Source: JBFWNG01 sp050251195 (GTDB lineage: Bacteria; Bdellovibrionota_B; Oligoflexia; Oligoflexales; Oligoflexaceae). From it: a stretch of 64,000 nucleotides of DNA. The stretch lies in assembly GCA_050251195.1 (NCBI GenBank), contig JBFWNG010000003.1:186001-250000 (forward strand). Direction: 5' to 3'. The notes below the pieces were generated by a model. It did not search any database. It had not been told where the DNA came from and was given only the letters and a program-made list of their open reading frames with translations. Each line of letters opens with the position of its first letter. Position 1 is the stretch's first letter. The position numbers and the translations under genes are program-made. This document shows positions 32,604-41,430 of this stretch, in pieces.

Positions 32604-32951
32604 CTATGCTCCTTGAATTCCTAAAACATTGCCCTCGCAGTCCCAGAACCAGGTGTGCTTCGGACTGTCCGATACCTGCTGGATGGGGTTTACTTTGACG
32701 CCCTTTTGTTCGAGCCATGCGCATGTTTTCTCGATGTCTTCGACCGCGAAGTACGGCAACGGGCCGTTGCCGATTTGCGCCGCGTCCTTTGTCGCGTGGA
32801 AATTGATCGCGCCCATCGAGTCCGAGTACATGGCGAGGAATTCGCCGGGGGCGTGATACGTTGGGCGGAAGCCGAGTTTTTCTTTGTACCATGTTCGGGT
32901 TCTTTCGAGATCCTTGGACCACATCATGACGTTAACAATTTTGCCAATCAT
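32604..32951 (-). CDS. VOC superfamily protein
   Basis: The 115-residue product has the glyoxalase-like fold: IVNVMMWSKDLERTRTWYKE, GFRPTYH, AINFHATKD, YFAVEDIEKTCAWLEQKGVK and TWFWDCEGNVLGI. The last strand has the DCEGNVLGI pattern of metal-binding family members. It overlaps the upstream TIGR02147-type regulator gene by 4 bp (ATGA), so the two are co-translated and the regulator may respond to the metabolite handled by this protein. The substrate is unknown. Confidence 0.88.
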   Translation of the reverse strand: MIGKIVNVMMWSKDLERTRTWYKEKLGFRPTYHAPGEFLAMYSDSMGAINFHATKDAAQIGNGPLPYFAVEDIEKTCAWLEQKGVKVNPIQQVSDSPKHTWFWDCEGNVLGIQGA

Positions 32952-33727
32952 ACTTTCTCCTTCTTTTTGGTTTCGAGAGCAAACAGCTGAGTTGCTATAT
33001 AAAACAGCTGTGAGTTTTCTGATGTACTGTGCAGCTTTTTGAGATCCAAAATCGCCTTCTTGATGATTCGAGTCGCTTCCGGAATATCGCCTTCTTGCAA
33101 CAATAGCGGTTCGTGAAAGAACTGATTGCTGGGTGAATTCTTCATGGCATGAGCGTTGAGAGCACGCTCTAGAATCGATTCGTAATCGATATTGAGACGT
33201 TTGCCTTTGCCGCGATGGCTTAGGTACGCTTCGCCCTCCCTCTCGGGCTCAATAAATCCGAGACGACGCAAGAATTTGAGAGCTCCACGAACCTCTATCT
33301 TGGGAACGCCGAGGGCTTCAGCTAGAACTGCTTCGTCGATGTCTTGGTTAGTTCGCGTGGTTAAAGCCAAGACCGCTTCGTCAATCCACGGAAGAATGGT
33401 GAACACCTTAGGGGGTTCTGTCGCGAGGGTTTCCAGAAACGTCTTCAGCTGCTTTCGTGCTGACGAACGTTCCGAGGATGATCGAGCGTGCTGGACGGCG
33501 ACGGAAAGTTCGAAGATTTTGCTCGAGGAAGTATCAAGACCCATCCGTTTAGCGAGACTGGTTGCCGCGGTCGCTGAGAGTCCCTTTTTGCCCGCCAACA
33601 GTTCGCTGAGAGTCGAAGGCGCCAAGCCGAGATCACGCGCGTAAGCCCGGAGGGAATAGAAGGAGTTACGGACTTTACGTCGTTCAAACTCGCGCTGGAT
33701 ATAGGTTTTATAGTCTTCTCGTTCCAT
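32948..33727 (-). CDS. TIGR02147/DUF4423-type transcriptional regulator
   Basis: The 259-residue product has an N-terminal helix-turn-helix (FYSLRAYARDLGLAPSTLSE, LLAGKKGLSATAATSLAKRM) followed by a DUF4423-like winged region (IDEAVLAEALGVPKIEVRGA, LKFLRRLGFIEPE) and an effector part with a conserved FHEPLLLQEGDIPEATRIIK-type segment. This family is common in Bdellovibrionota and Fibrobacterota. A 7-bp-arm inverted repeat 44 bp upstream could be its own operator. It is co-translated with the VOC gene. A second member is encoded at 43576-44442. Confidence 0.85.
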   Translation of the reverse strand: MEREDYKTYIQREFERRKVRNSFYSLRAYARDLGLAPSTLSELLAGKKGLSATAATSLAKRMGLDTSSSKIFELSVAVQHARSSSERSSARKQLKTFLETLATEPPKVFTILPWIDEAVLALTTRTNQDIDEAVLAEALGVPKIEVRGALKFLRRLGFIEPEREGEAYLSHRGKGKRLNIDYESILERALNAHAMKNSPSNQFFHEPLLLQEGDIPEATRIIKKAILDLKKLHSTSENSQLFYIATQLFALETKKKEKV

Positions 33728-33770
33728 GTGTCCAAGGTTAGCACTGCCTGAGAATCGCAGTCAAGGACAC

Positions 33771-33789
33771 AGCGAACAAAGTGTTCGCT
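33771..33789. promoter_or_regulatory. Inverted repeat upstream of the TIGR02147-type regulator
   Basis: AGCGAAC-AAAGT-GTTCGCT, perfect 7-bp arms with a 5-base spacer, 44 bp before the start codon. It is a candidate autoregulatory operator. Confidence 0.45.
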
Positions 33790-33868
33790 CACTTTCGCCG
33801 AGTGCAAAAAGGGAGCAAGGGTCATTTTGACGCCTTACTCCATTGCTGATTCCTACGCTTTCGGTCTT

Positions 33869-34501
33869 TTAGAAGCTGCCTATATTGAAGGCGAGAGTTC
33901 CCGTCCAACCTTCTATATCTTTTTTGCTTAAGACTCGATCGCCAACACCACTTACGGTTCGGTAGCTTGTTCCTACGCCAACGCGCAAGATGCGAGTTAC
34001 GTTGGTCTCAAGCAGGACTTCGGGTTCGACGACGCTGAAACGATCTCGCGTTGGGCTCGATTCCGTTGCTACCAGACCTACCTGTGTCTCCTCCTGGGGA
34101 ACTTTAAGCTCGCCGGCTCCGGCTTGTAGAAGCAAGCTGGCATGAATGACTCGGTTGGTAAAGAAGTTGTACCCAGCCAAAGCTCCACCGTATTGCATAT
34201 CGAGATTTCCACTCTTGCCGCCCACATTTGCCGTAATGTCCGAAGCAAGACCGTACATAAAACCGCCCAGCATGTAGGTTCTATTCACGAGCCAAGCCCC
34301 TCGGGCACCGAAGAAGTTCACGTCGCTCGACCCTATTCTCGAGTACTTATAGACGGGAGCGCCGAAACCACCATGCACCATTTGTCCGGTGCCAATGTTC
34401 ATAGCTTGAAGCATTGTCCGAGGTCTCTCGGCAGAGGCGGTTTGTGAAATCGCTGGCATGGAAAAAATGCATGTTATTGTGATCATAAGCAAACGAATCA
34501 T
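33869..34501 (-). CDS. Secreted, probable outer-membrane beta-barrel protein
   Basis: The start is ATG 34501, preceded by AAGGAGAAAAGGAGAAACACA and followed by a Sec signal (MIRLLMITITCIFSMPAISQ, then TASA). A longer frame from 34621 puts 40 odd residues before it. The 210-residue protein alternates Gly- and aromatic-rich strands (GMVHGGFG-like, RGAWLVNRTYMLGGFMYGL, MQYGGALAGYNFFTNRVIHA, LLLQAGAGELKVP, RILRVGVGTSYRTV) and ends TLAFNIGSF with a C-terminal Phe, all typical of small outer-membrane barrels. The ligand is unknown. Confidence 0.8.
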   Translation of the reverse strand: MIRLLMITITCIFSMPAISQTASAERPRTMLQAMNIGTGQMVHGGFGAPVYKYSRIGSSDVNFFGARGAWLVNRTYMLGGFMYGLASDITANVGGKSGNLDMQYGGALAGYNFFTNRVIHASLLLQAGAGELKVPQEETQVGLVATESSPTRDRFSVVEPEVLLETNVTRILRVGVGTSYRTVSGVGDRVLSKKDIEGWTGTLAFNIGSF

Positions 34502-34712
34502 TGTGTTTCTCCTTTTCTCCTTGTTACGCAGACCTTGGTAATTCCAAGCATGGCATAAGAAGGTACAGCAAGAATCATTCCCGCGGAGCTTTAGTACAGA
34601 AGAAATTAAGTAGAGACGCAATGCCTACGCACAATGTTACCAAAGAAGATGTTTCGCTTCAGGCGTAATTCTTGCAAAAACAGAAAGCGAAGAAGTCCGC
34701 GTGGGGGAATTG

Positions 34713-35318
34713 CTACCGCGTTTTTATCGCCGTTTGGATAATAGGATAAGTTTCATCCCAGGATTGGTGATGGATAGCTTGCCAGCCGAGTTTTGCGGCG
34801 CCCTCGACGTTTTCTTTGAGATCGTCAATGAAGATCATATTCTTAGGACTACGTTGTAGGCTGGTAGCTGCAAGTTCGTAAATGGCAGCTTGCGGTTTGA
34901 AAAAACCTACTTCGTTGCTGAAAATCACAACATCAAAATCTTCGATCTCTTGTAAGTTTTTTCGCACCCAGGCATCGTGCCCGTCACAAATGTTCGAGAT
35001 GACGCCAACCGGTAATTTAGTTTCACTGCGAAGCCGATGCATATAGGAAACCGACTTCTCGTCCCGCTTCAATCCACAACAAAACGCAGTGCGAAAGGCT
35101 TGCAGGTCCTTATCGAAGCCGTGGTCACGTACCAGGAGCTTATGGACATCGTTGAGGTCGATCTTGCCGGAGTGAAGGTCGTCTTTGAGTGGGTTGATAA
35201 CACTGTTGACATAGGCAGCGTCGCATTTTCCCAGTCGACACAGCTCTGCTGTAATCTCGTGCTCGCGGTAGCTTACAAGAACATTGCCGAGGTCAAACAC
35301 AATGGCTTCTACTGGCAA
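34713..35318 (-). CDS. HAD-family phosphatase
   Basis: The protein shows the HAD motifs: motif I AIVFDLGNVLVSY (nucleophile Asp; DLGN pattern of the YihX/epoxide-hydrolase-like subgroup), motif II VISNICDGH, motif III KPQAAIYELA with Lys, and motif IV MIFIDDLKENVEGA. It probably dephosphorylates a sugar phosphate or another small metabolite. TTG 35318 is chosen because CGGAGGG lies before it; the GTG at 35357 lacks a ribosome-binding site and would overlap the upstream glycosyltransferase. The close spacing implies an operon with that GT2 gene. Confidence 0.85.
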   Translation of the reverse strand: MPVEAIVFDLGNVLVSYREHEITAELCRLGKCDAAYVNSVINPLKDDLHSGKIDLNDVHKLLVRDHGFDKDLQAFRTAFCCGLKRDEKSVSYMHRLRSETKLPVGVISNICDGHDAWVRKNLQEIEDFDVVIFSNEVGFFKPQAAIYELAATSLQRSPKNMIFIDDLKENVEGAAKLGWQAIHHQSWDETYPIIQTAIKTR

Positions 35319-35337
35319 AGGAGGCCCTCCGAAGGAT

Positions 35338-36285
35338 CTATTTCTCGATTTTCTCACTCAGTTTTTGCACCTTCCAGTCGATCTTTTCCAAGAGCTTGCG
35401 ATTCACGGAGATAAGATCCGCTAGCAAACCGATGGTGATCAAAAAGAATCCGCAACCGAAGAGCAACAACGCCAGGATAAGCGACTGAATGTGACCGCCG
35501 CCGCCTTCTACGAAGAAGAAATAGAGAAATCGCAATCCAATCAGGAATCCAAGGAACGCACTGACCATCCCCGGGATGACGAAAAAATGAAACGGCTGGT
35601 AAGCCATGAATATGCGGACGATGGTAATGATGGAACGCTTGATGTAACTAGCAATACTTTTCACAAGACGCGAGGGTCTGAGGTCGCCGTTGACACGAAT
35701 AGGCACGGAGGTAAGGGCAATGCCCTTTTGACCGGCTTGGATTATGGTCTCGAGAGTATATGTATATTCGTTGAAAACGTTCAGCTTCATCGCGGCGCCG
35801 CGACTCATGGCGCGAAATCCGCTCGGCGCGTCGGGGATATCGGTTTTGCTTGCCAACCGCACGACCCAGCTGCCGATGTATTGCAGCAATTTTTTTATCG
35901 GAGAGAAGTGTTGTATTTTGCCGATAGGACGAGCGCCGATGACCATCTCCGCTTTGCCGTCGAGGATGGGACGCACGATGGTTTCGATGTCAGTGCCGTT
36001 ATATTGATTGTCGGCATCGGTATTGACGATGATATCGGCGTTCTCGGCTAGAGCTCTTTCGATACCTGCTTCGAATGCACGAGCTAGACCTCTGTTCTGG
36101 GGAAACCGCACGACGTGGTGGACGCCAAGGGACTTTGCGAGTTCGGAGGTTCGATCGGTGCTCCCGTCGTCAATCACCAAGAGTTCGATGACGTCGATGC
36201 CTTTTATATGCTTAGGCAAGTCTTTGAGCGTCTCACCAAGCGTTTTCTCCTCGTTAAGACAGGGAATTTGGATGATAAGCTTCAT
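35338..36285 (-). CDS. Family 2 glycosyltransferase, dolichyl-phosphate-mannose-synthase-like
   Basis: The 315-residue product has a GT-A domain (IIQIPCLNEEKTLGETLKDL, LLVIDDGSTDRT, NRGLARAFEAGI, IIVNTDADNQYNG with the metal-binding DAD, and DAPSGFRAM). Two membrane helices follow near 230-252 and 262-290 (FHFFVIPGMVSAFLGFLIGL, ILALLLFGCGFFLITIGLLA). Such enzymes load a sugar onto a polyprenyl phosphate at the inner membrane. It is divergent from the membrane sulfatase gene at 36359, with 73 bp between, and followed by the HAD phosphatase. Confidence 0.92.
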   Translation of the reverse strand: MKLIIQIPCLNEEKTLGETLKDLPKHIKGIDVIELLVIDDGSTDRTSELAKSLGVHHVVRFPQNRGLARAFEAGIERALAENADIIVNTDADNQYNGTDIETIVRPILDGKAEMVIGARPIGKIQHFSPIKKLLQYIGSWVVRLASKTDIPDAPSGFRAMSRGAAMKLNVFNEYTYTLETIIQAGQKGIALTSVPIRVNGDLRPSRLVKSIASYIKRSIITIVRIFMAYQPFHFFVIPGMVSAFLGFLIGLRFLYFFFVEGGGGHIQSLILALLLFGCGFFLITIGLLADLISVNRKLLEKIDWKVQKLSEKIEK

Positions 36286-36358
36286 ATGCCTTTATCTCAG
36301 AGTCATTGAATGCGAAAATGTGATAAAATCACCTGTAACTCAAATTTGCAATATCTTT

Positions 36359-38377
36359 ATGAAATTTACAGTAAAGCATCGTATTCTCACAGTCGGTCTT
36401 TTGGCCTTGTCCTTCCTATACTTCCGGATGGCGGCGTTGGCGGATTTGAATCCAGCGACTGCCCAACCATTCTTGGTTAAATGGTTATTCGGGCTAGCGC
36501 TTGATTTGAGCGTGTTAACCTTGGCGGCTTTTGTCTTGGACTATTCCAGGGAGACTCGGGGCCGGATGGCCGCGAAGGTACTGTTGACCGTCCTCTTCTT
36601 GTACAATCTCCTCAACTATCATGCGGTGTATCTCATCAACTCGCATCTCTCCTTGAAGGTTTTTGATTACTTTAGTGTCGTCGATATTCTGAACCCTATC
36701 TCCGTGGGTCTTACCAAAAGTTCGCTCAAATTCTTCCCGACTCTTTTTATTTTCGTTATTCCAGTGTTTGGACTTTATTGCGGAACTCCAACATATCCCA
36801 AGCTTTCGCGACGGCACCTTTGGTATGGTCTGCCGATTGTCCTCCTTGGTGCGGGACTGTTCTCTTCTTATGGCCTTTACAGAAAACACATGCCGTCCGG
36901 CTTTGACTATTTGCGCAAGGACGCCTACTTTAACGGTGTCGAAGACTCTGTGGAGTTCATAACAAGCGGCAGCAAAAGTCCCGAACGAAAGTACGACAAA
37001 ATCCGCATCGCAAAGACCATACGAGACCTCTACGGCAAGGATGCAAAGTGGGTTTTCCCCTTCCCCGAATTTCCCATGTTCAAGATGGGACGCTACGAGC
37101 ACTGTCTCTGGGAAAACGGCAAGACGAGCGCAGATACAGCGTGTAAGAATTTAGAAAAAACCGTTCTTCATCCCAAGAAGAACGTTATCCTCATTACATT
37201 AGAGTCCTTTCGAGCTATTAGCGTCGATCATCTGTCGCCGTTTTGGAAAGGAATAACGCCGAAGTTTTCGAAATGGGCGACAAAGGGAGCATCGTTCTCC
37301 CATGCTTTCGCCAACGACGCACCAACGGATCGAGCGATAGCCGCGTTACTGTGCTCGACACCCGGAACTAAAAAAGCTCTCACGCAAATAACCGAACCTG
37401 TTCCAGAAAATATCTGCTTGCCCGACATCCTTAAAGCTATGGGCTATAGGACGATGCGTTTTGCGGGAACGGACCCGCACTTTGCGAGAATGGGCGGATT
37501 CTACTCCGAACATAGTATGAAGGGCCTTTCCGGTGAAGCATTAGCGTCGGTGTTTGGGATTCCGAAATCCACCTGGGGTTTGGATTGGCTCTATCTTAAC
37601 GATGGGCAGTTATTCGATTTGGGGAGAAAGTGGGTGGAAGGACATCGGGAAGAAAACAGCGAATCGCCCTTCTTCGCTGTCATCGAGACGATGAACAGTC
37701 ACACGCCGTTCGTCGTACCGCCGCTCAAGAAGTACAGAAATCTCAAGGTCCCAGGAGAAGGATTTGGCAGCGAAAAGGAGCTCACGACCAACCTTCACCG
37801 CACAATGCGGTACGTCGACGACGAACTCGACAAGTTCTTGTCATGGGTTTACTCCCCCGCGTCAGGTCTCGCCGACAACACGATCGTTGCGATTATCGCG
37901 GATCATCCGCCGTTTCACAACGAGCATGAGTACGCGACGATACCCCAACGCCTGGTCCGTAGCTGGATCCCGTTCGTCATCCTGGGAGTTCCTGAAACCC
38001 GCATCGGCACACAGGACATTCCGGCCGGTTCGGTCGATCTCGCTCCAACCCTGTTAGGACTCCTTGGATCTTACGCACCCAATAGCTTCGTCGGGCGCGA
38101 CCTGTTTGCGCTCGACACCAACTTCGTCGTGCAGAAGCCCGAACGGGTCTTCGTAACCGACGACGTTATCTACATGCGCCGAAGATGGCATAAATCTTCG
38201 TATTTCGATCTAAAAGAGATGAACAGCGTAAATCTGACCCGAGAGCAGGAAGCCCGCGCCAAGGCGTACCGCAAAGAGATCCGATACTTTTATCGATATG
38301 GCGCCGATCTTCTTTCGAAAGAACGGCGGACCATTCCTCGATCGCTTACCAACGCGGAGCTGCTGCGATTGTATTGA
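36359..38377 (+). CDS. Membrane sulfatase/LTA-synthase-like alkaline phosphatase superfamily protein
   Basis: The start is ATG 36359, the first Met of a membrane segment; the open frame extends to 36008 but that part lies opposite the glycosyltransferase gene. The 672-residue protein has about five N-terminal membrane helices and a large periplasmic sulfatase-type domain. Metal-site motifs are KNVILITLESFRAISVDH and IVAIIADHPPF, and the likely nucleophile Thr lies in NDAPTDRAIAALLCS, with SHTPFV further on. Relatives transfer phosphoglycerol or phosphoethanolamine onto glycans. Two further proteins of this type are encoded at 46768-48413 and 49463-51517. Confidence 0.88.
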   Translation: MKFTVKHRILTVGLLALSFLYFRMAALADLNPATAQPFLVKWLFGLALDLSVLTLAAFVLDYSRETRGRMAAKVLLTVLFLYNLLNYHAVYLINSHLSLKVFDYFSVVDILNPISVGLTKSSLKFFPTLFIFVIPVFGLYCGTPTYPKLSRRHLWYGLPIVLLGAGLFSSYGLYRKHMPSGFDYLRKDAYFNGVEDSVEFITSGSKSPERKYDKIRIAKTIRDLYGKDAKWVFPFPEFPMFKMGRYEHCLWENGKTSADTACKNLEKTVLHPKKNVILITLESFRAISVDHLSPFWKGITPKFSKWATKGASFSHAFANDAPTDRAIAALLCSTPGTKKALTQITEPVPENICLPDILKAMGYRTMRFAGTDPHFARMGGFYSEHSMKGLSGEALASVFGIPKSTWGLDWLYLNDGQLFDLGRKWVEGHREENSESPFFAVIETMNSHTPFVVPPLKKYRNLKVPGEGFGSEKELTTNLHRTMRYVDDELDKFLSWVYSPASGLADNTIVAIIADHPPFHNEHEYATIPQRLVRSWIPFVILGVPETRIGTQDIPAGSVDLAPTLLGLLGSYAPNSFVGRDLFALDTNFVVQKPERVFVTDDVIYMRRRWHKSSYFDLKEMNSVNLTREQEARAKAYRKEIRYFYRYGADLLSKERRTIPRSLTNAELLRLY

Positions 38378-38430
38378 CACAGGCCGATTTAGCACGTATT
38401 AGTCCTAGACGGTTGATTTTAAAGGAGCTT

Positions 38431-39396
38431 ATGGTGAAGAGAGTCCGCGCGTGGTCAGGCAAGAGCAGAGTGCTTATTACCGGCGGCGCCGGCTTTATCG
38501 GAAGCCACCTCTGCGAATCGTATCTCTCCCGCGGATGGGAAGTTCTGTGCCTCGATAATTTTTTTACGGGATCAAAGGATAATATTAGACCGTTCTTGTC
38601 GAACTCGGATTTCGAACTGGTGCGTCATGATATTTGCGATCCTTATCTTGCGGAAGTCGATCTTGTACTCAACTTCGCTTGCCCGGCAAGTCCTGTGCAC
38701 TATCAGAACAATCCTATCAAGACCCTGAAAACAAATATCCTCGGCACCATGAACATGCTCGGCCTCGCCAAGAGAACAGGCGCGAGATTTGTGCAAGCGA
38801 GCACCTCAGAGGTTTATGGTGATCCGCTCGAACATCCACAAAAGGAAAATTACTTCGGCCACGTCAATCCTGTCGGCATCCGCAGTTGCTATGACGAAGG
38901 CAAACGCGCTGCCGAGACTTTGGCGTCGGATTATAAGCGCACGCACAACATGGACGTTCGCATCATTAGAATATTCAACACCTACGGTCCGCGCATGGCG
39001 GCAAACGACGGCCGCGTCATAAGCAATCTCATTGTTCAAGGGATCCAGGGCGACAGTTTGACCATCTACGGCGACGGATCGCAGACAAGATCGTTTTGCT
39101 ATATCGACGATCTCGTTTCGGGCATCACGAGGATTGGCGACAAGGACGGGGAGTTCGGACCGGTTAACCTTGGCAACGCTACCGAGCACACGATCAACGA
39201 CATCGCCGAAAGAGTCAGCAAACTAAGCGGCAGCGACCGTAAAATCGTTCGCAAACCGCTCCCTTCGGACGATCCGAGAAGAAGATGCCCCGATCTTACC
39301 CTGGCTCGGGATTTGATCAACTACGAGCCCAAAGTCCCCCTCGACGAGGGTCTTAAGAAAACCTACGATTATTTCAGAGAAAAACTCAAAAGTTAG
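38431..39396 (+). CDS. UDP-glucuronate decarboxylase (UDP-xylose synthase) family
   Basis: This SDR enzyme converts UDP-glucuronate to UDP-xylose (or the 4-keto-pentose). The 321-residue product has RVLITGGAGFIGSHLC for NAD binding, ACPASPVHYQNNPIKTLKTN, STSEVYGDPLEHPQKENYFG and GIRSCYDEGKRAAET with the YxxxK pair, and TYGPRMAANDGRVISN, all signature blocks of this family. ATG 38431 is chosen, with AAAGGAGC six bases before it, over a TTG at 38374 that overlaps the sulfatase gene. It probably supplies nucleotide-pentose for the surface glycans made by nearby genes. Confidence 0.93.
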   Translation: MVKRVRAWSGKSRVLITGGAGFIGSHLCESYLSRGWEVLCLDNFFTGSKDNIRPFLSNSDFELVRHDICDPYLAEVDLVLNFACPASPVHYQNNPIKTLKTNILGTMNMLGLAKRTGARFVQASTSEVYGDPLEHPQKENYFGHVNPVGIRSCYDEGKRAAETLASDYKRTHNMDVRIIRIFNTYGPRMAANDGRVISNLIVQGIQGDSLTIYGDGSQTRSFCYIDDLVSGITRIGDKDGEFGPVNLGNATEHTINDIAERVSKLSGSDRKIVRKPLPSDDPRRRCPDLTLARDLINYEPKVPLDEGLKKTYDYFREKLKS

Positions 39397-39473
39397 ATGA
39401 TCTTGTGTCCCGTTGATGCGCACTCCGCCGGGTGATATACTTTAACGAGTAAAATTCACAGGAGTCCGTCGTG

Positions 39474-40439
39474 ATGCGCATGGTCAAGTTTTGTCTTGCT
39501 TTGCATTTATTTGCAACAATTGCATTTGCCGCAAAAGACGGAGACGATCCGCTAGCAATTCCCAGTCTCAAGAACTTGAGAACGATGAACGGGATCAGCC
39601 CCGCTCCCTATGACGAATTCTGGAATAAATGGCGTCTCGTGACCGTGCGTTACCGCAAAGACAACGGCGAGCAGCGTTTTATCTACGCCAACGACTTGGC
39701 GTTCAGAGCCATGCAAGAGGGTGTCGAGAATTTTCCGGACGGCGCCGTGTTTGGTAAGGTCGCATTCCGCGCCAAAGGCGACCCTGAATTCCCGAATAGC
39801 CTTGAGCCGTCTAACTTCACCCGACTCCAGCTTATGGTTAAGGACAGCAAAAAATTCAAAACCACCGACGGCTGGAGTTACTGGCTGCACGTCGACGGCG
39901 CTACGGACAACCCGGAAGAAGACACCACCAACGCTCTGGCCTGCCACGCGTGCCATACGATGGTAAAAAGCCGCGATTTTATTTTCGCCATGCCGACCTT
40001 CCAAACCAAATTAGCGGGCTGGTTTAAAGAACCCGGAAATGAATTCAAAGATCACTTCCGAACCAGATCGGTCGCCGAACTTACAGCCTTCGAGAAGAAC
40101 GTTCTCGGCCTGATATCTCAGAAACCCCAAACCCTCAAATCTTATCGAATGCGTCTCTTCTCCGGTTCTCTCTATGAGAGCATCGGTCCCCTCTCGCGAT
40201 TCACAGAATCCGGCAACGTTTATTTCCTCGTCGATCCCGTGAAGAAAAAGTTCCTTATCGCCGAACCGATGAAGCCGACGTCCGAATGTGCCAAGCTCGT
40301 CCATATTTACATGGACCGAAGGATGACGGCGAAAAAGGGCGACAAGATCGATTCGAACATCACCATCGGCAAAGGCGTCGTCTGCAATGGTGAGAATAAG
40401 TGGGTGAAATCTCTGGAAGCCCCACAGTGGCTGAATTAG
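39474..40439 (+). CDS. Cytochrome P460 family secreted protein
   Basis: A signal peptide (MRMVKFCLALHLFATIAFAA) precedes a cytochrome P460 domain: DEFWNKWRLVTVRYRKDNGE, QRFIYANDLAFRAMQEGVEN, FPDGAVFGKVAF, LQLMVKDSKKF and ACHACHTMV with the single CxxCH haem-binding site near residue 150, then SRDFIFAMPTFQ. P460 domains use a Lys-crosslinked haem and act on hydroxylamine or NO; that activity is only inferred. About 150 residues after the domain (FRTRSVAELTAFEKNVLGLI, FLVDPVKKKFLIAEP) are extra. CAGGAGTCC precedes a GTG (39471) and this ATG. Confidence 0.88.
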   Translation: MRMVKFCLALHLFATIAFAAKDGDDPLAIPSLKNLRTMNGISPAPYDEFWNKWRLVTVRYRKDNGEQRFIYANDLAFRAMQEGVENFPDGAVFGKVAFRAKGDPEFPNSLEPSNFTRLQLMVKDSKKFKTTDGWSYWLHVDGATDNPEEDTTNALACHACHTMVKSRDFIFAMPTFQTKLAGWFKEPGNEFKDHFRTRSVAELTAFEKNVLGLISQKPQTLKSYRMRLFSGSLYESIGPLSRFTESGNVYFLVDPVKKKFLIAEPMKPTSECAKLVHIYMDRRMTAKKGDKIDSNITIGKGVVCNGENKWVKSLEAPQWLN

Positions 40440-40480
40440 ATCGTTCCCTCGAAGTCGTCATGGCCGCTTCCCGACCGCCC

Positions 40481-40508
40481 TCATGTTGAGCGAAGCGAAA
40501 CATCTCGC
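40481..40508 (+). repeat. Dispersed repeat, diverged forward copy
   Basis: TCATGTTGAGCGAAGCGAAA then CATCTCGCG, a diverged copy of the CATCCTGAGCGAAGCGAAGG family. Confidence 0.7.
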
Positions 40509-40584
40509 GGAGCACCCAGCTTGGCGAAGCAGAACGGCATTGATGTTGCATTCATCTCTTTGAGAACGGCTAACCTTTTTTCGA

Positions 40585-41430
40585 ATGGATGAGACGATGC
40601 ATACGATGGACGACACAATCGCAGATTCTTTTCCAGCAAGTGATCCACCAAGCTGGACCGGCGTTACCGGTGTGACAAGTGCACACGATACAGGAAGGCA
40701 CGGAAAAAAGGATTCTTACAATTATGAGCATTTTTCGGCTAACGCCATAAATTTAGAAAGCTTTTCATCGCCAAAAGTCGGCGAAAAAATGCCTAATTTG
40801 ACCTTTATGACGTTGGAGAATAAGCCCGTCAATCTTTACGACTTGCTGAAAACCCGAACGGTTTTAATTACCGCAAGCCTCACTTGCCCCATGTTCAACA
40901 GCAATGTTGAGGGACTTGCTCAGTTAGCGGATACGTTTCACGGTGTAAGGTTTATGCTGCTCTATGTTCGCGAGGCGCACCCGGGCGAGAACATACCACC
41001 GCCGAAGAACATGATGGAAAAAATCACCAGGGCGATCAAATTAAAGTCGAGTTTGCCGGAGCCTATGGATGTGTATGTGGATTACATCGACGGTTCGGGA
41101 CATAAGATCCTGGGCGGTTTTCCGAATTGTGTTTTTGTTTTGAATACCGACGCGACCGTGTACTACCGGTCGAACTGGTTTAATCCCGATGAGCTTTCCA
41201 AAGCGCTGACAAACTTCCGCAACATACCAATGTACGAATCCGATGACGGAATATCCCTGCCGCAGATACCCCCTATCGGTCAGGCGTTTAAAGTTCTCAA
41301 GAACTCTGGATTGCATGCGGTTTGGGATTTTACGAAGAGTGTGCCGCAGCTTATGGTGAAAAGGTTGCAACTCAAACATCGGATAGAGCACAAAACCCCA
41401 ACCCCTGACGACGTCGATGACGCCGTCTGA
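40585..41430 (+). CDS. Deiodinase-like thioredoxin-fold protein with short N-terminal motif
   Basis: The 281-residue protein opens with DDTIADSFPASDPPSWTG, a motif also known as a free-standing short protein in many bacteria, then a redoxin-like domain. It has PKVGEKMPNLTFMTLENKPV, NLYDLL, TVLITASLTCPMFNSNVEGL with Cys101 where deiodinases have selenocysteine or Cys, MLLYVREAHPGENIPP and VYVDYIDGSGHKILGGFPNC. The REAHP segment is characteristic of iodothyronine-deiodinase-type proteins. A cytoplasmic peroxidase or reductase role is likely. It overlaps the glutamate dehydrogenase gene by 14 bp, so the two are co-translated. Confidence 0.8.
   Translation: MDETMHTMDDTIADSFPASDPPSWTGVTGVTSAHDTGRHGKKDSYNYEHFSANAINLESFSSPKVGEKMPNLTFMTLENKPVNLYDLLKTRTVLITASLTCPMFNSNVEGLAQLADTFHGVRFMLLYVREAHPGENIPPPKNMMEKITRAIKLKSSLPEPMDVYVDYIDGSGHKILGGFPNCVFVLNTDATVYYRSNWFNPDELSKALTNFRNIPMYESDDGISLPQIPPIGQAFKVLKNSGLHAVWDFTKSVPQLMVKRLQLKHRIEHKTPTPDDVDDAV

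Noticed and set aside
35491..36051. Long plus-strand open frame opposite the GT2 gene
   Set aside because: Antisense shadow; all GT2 motifs are on the minus strand.
36008..36358. In-frame extension of the membrane sulfatase gene by 117 codons
   Set aside because: It lies entirely opposite the coding sequence and promoter of the GT2 gene, and the first membrane helix begins at ATG 36359.
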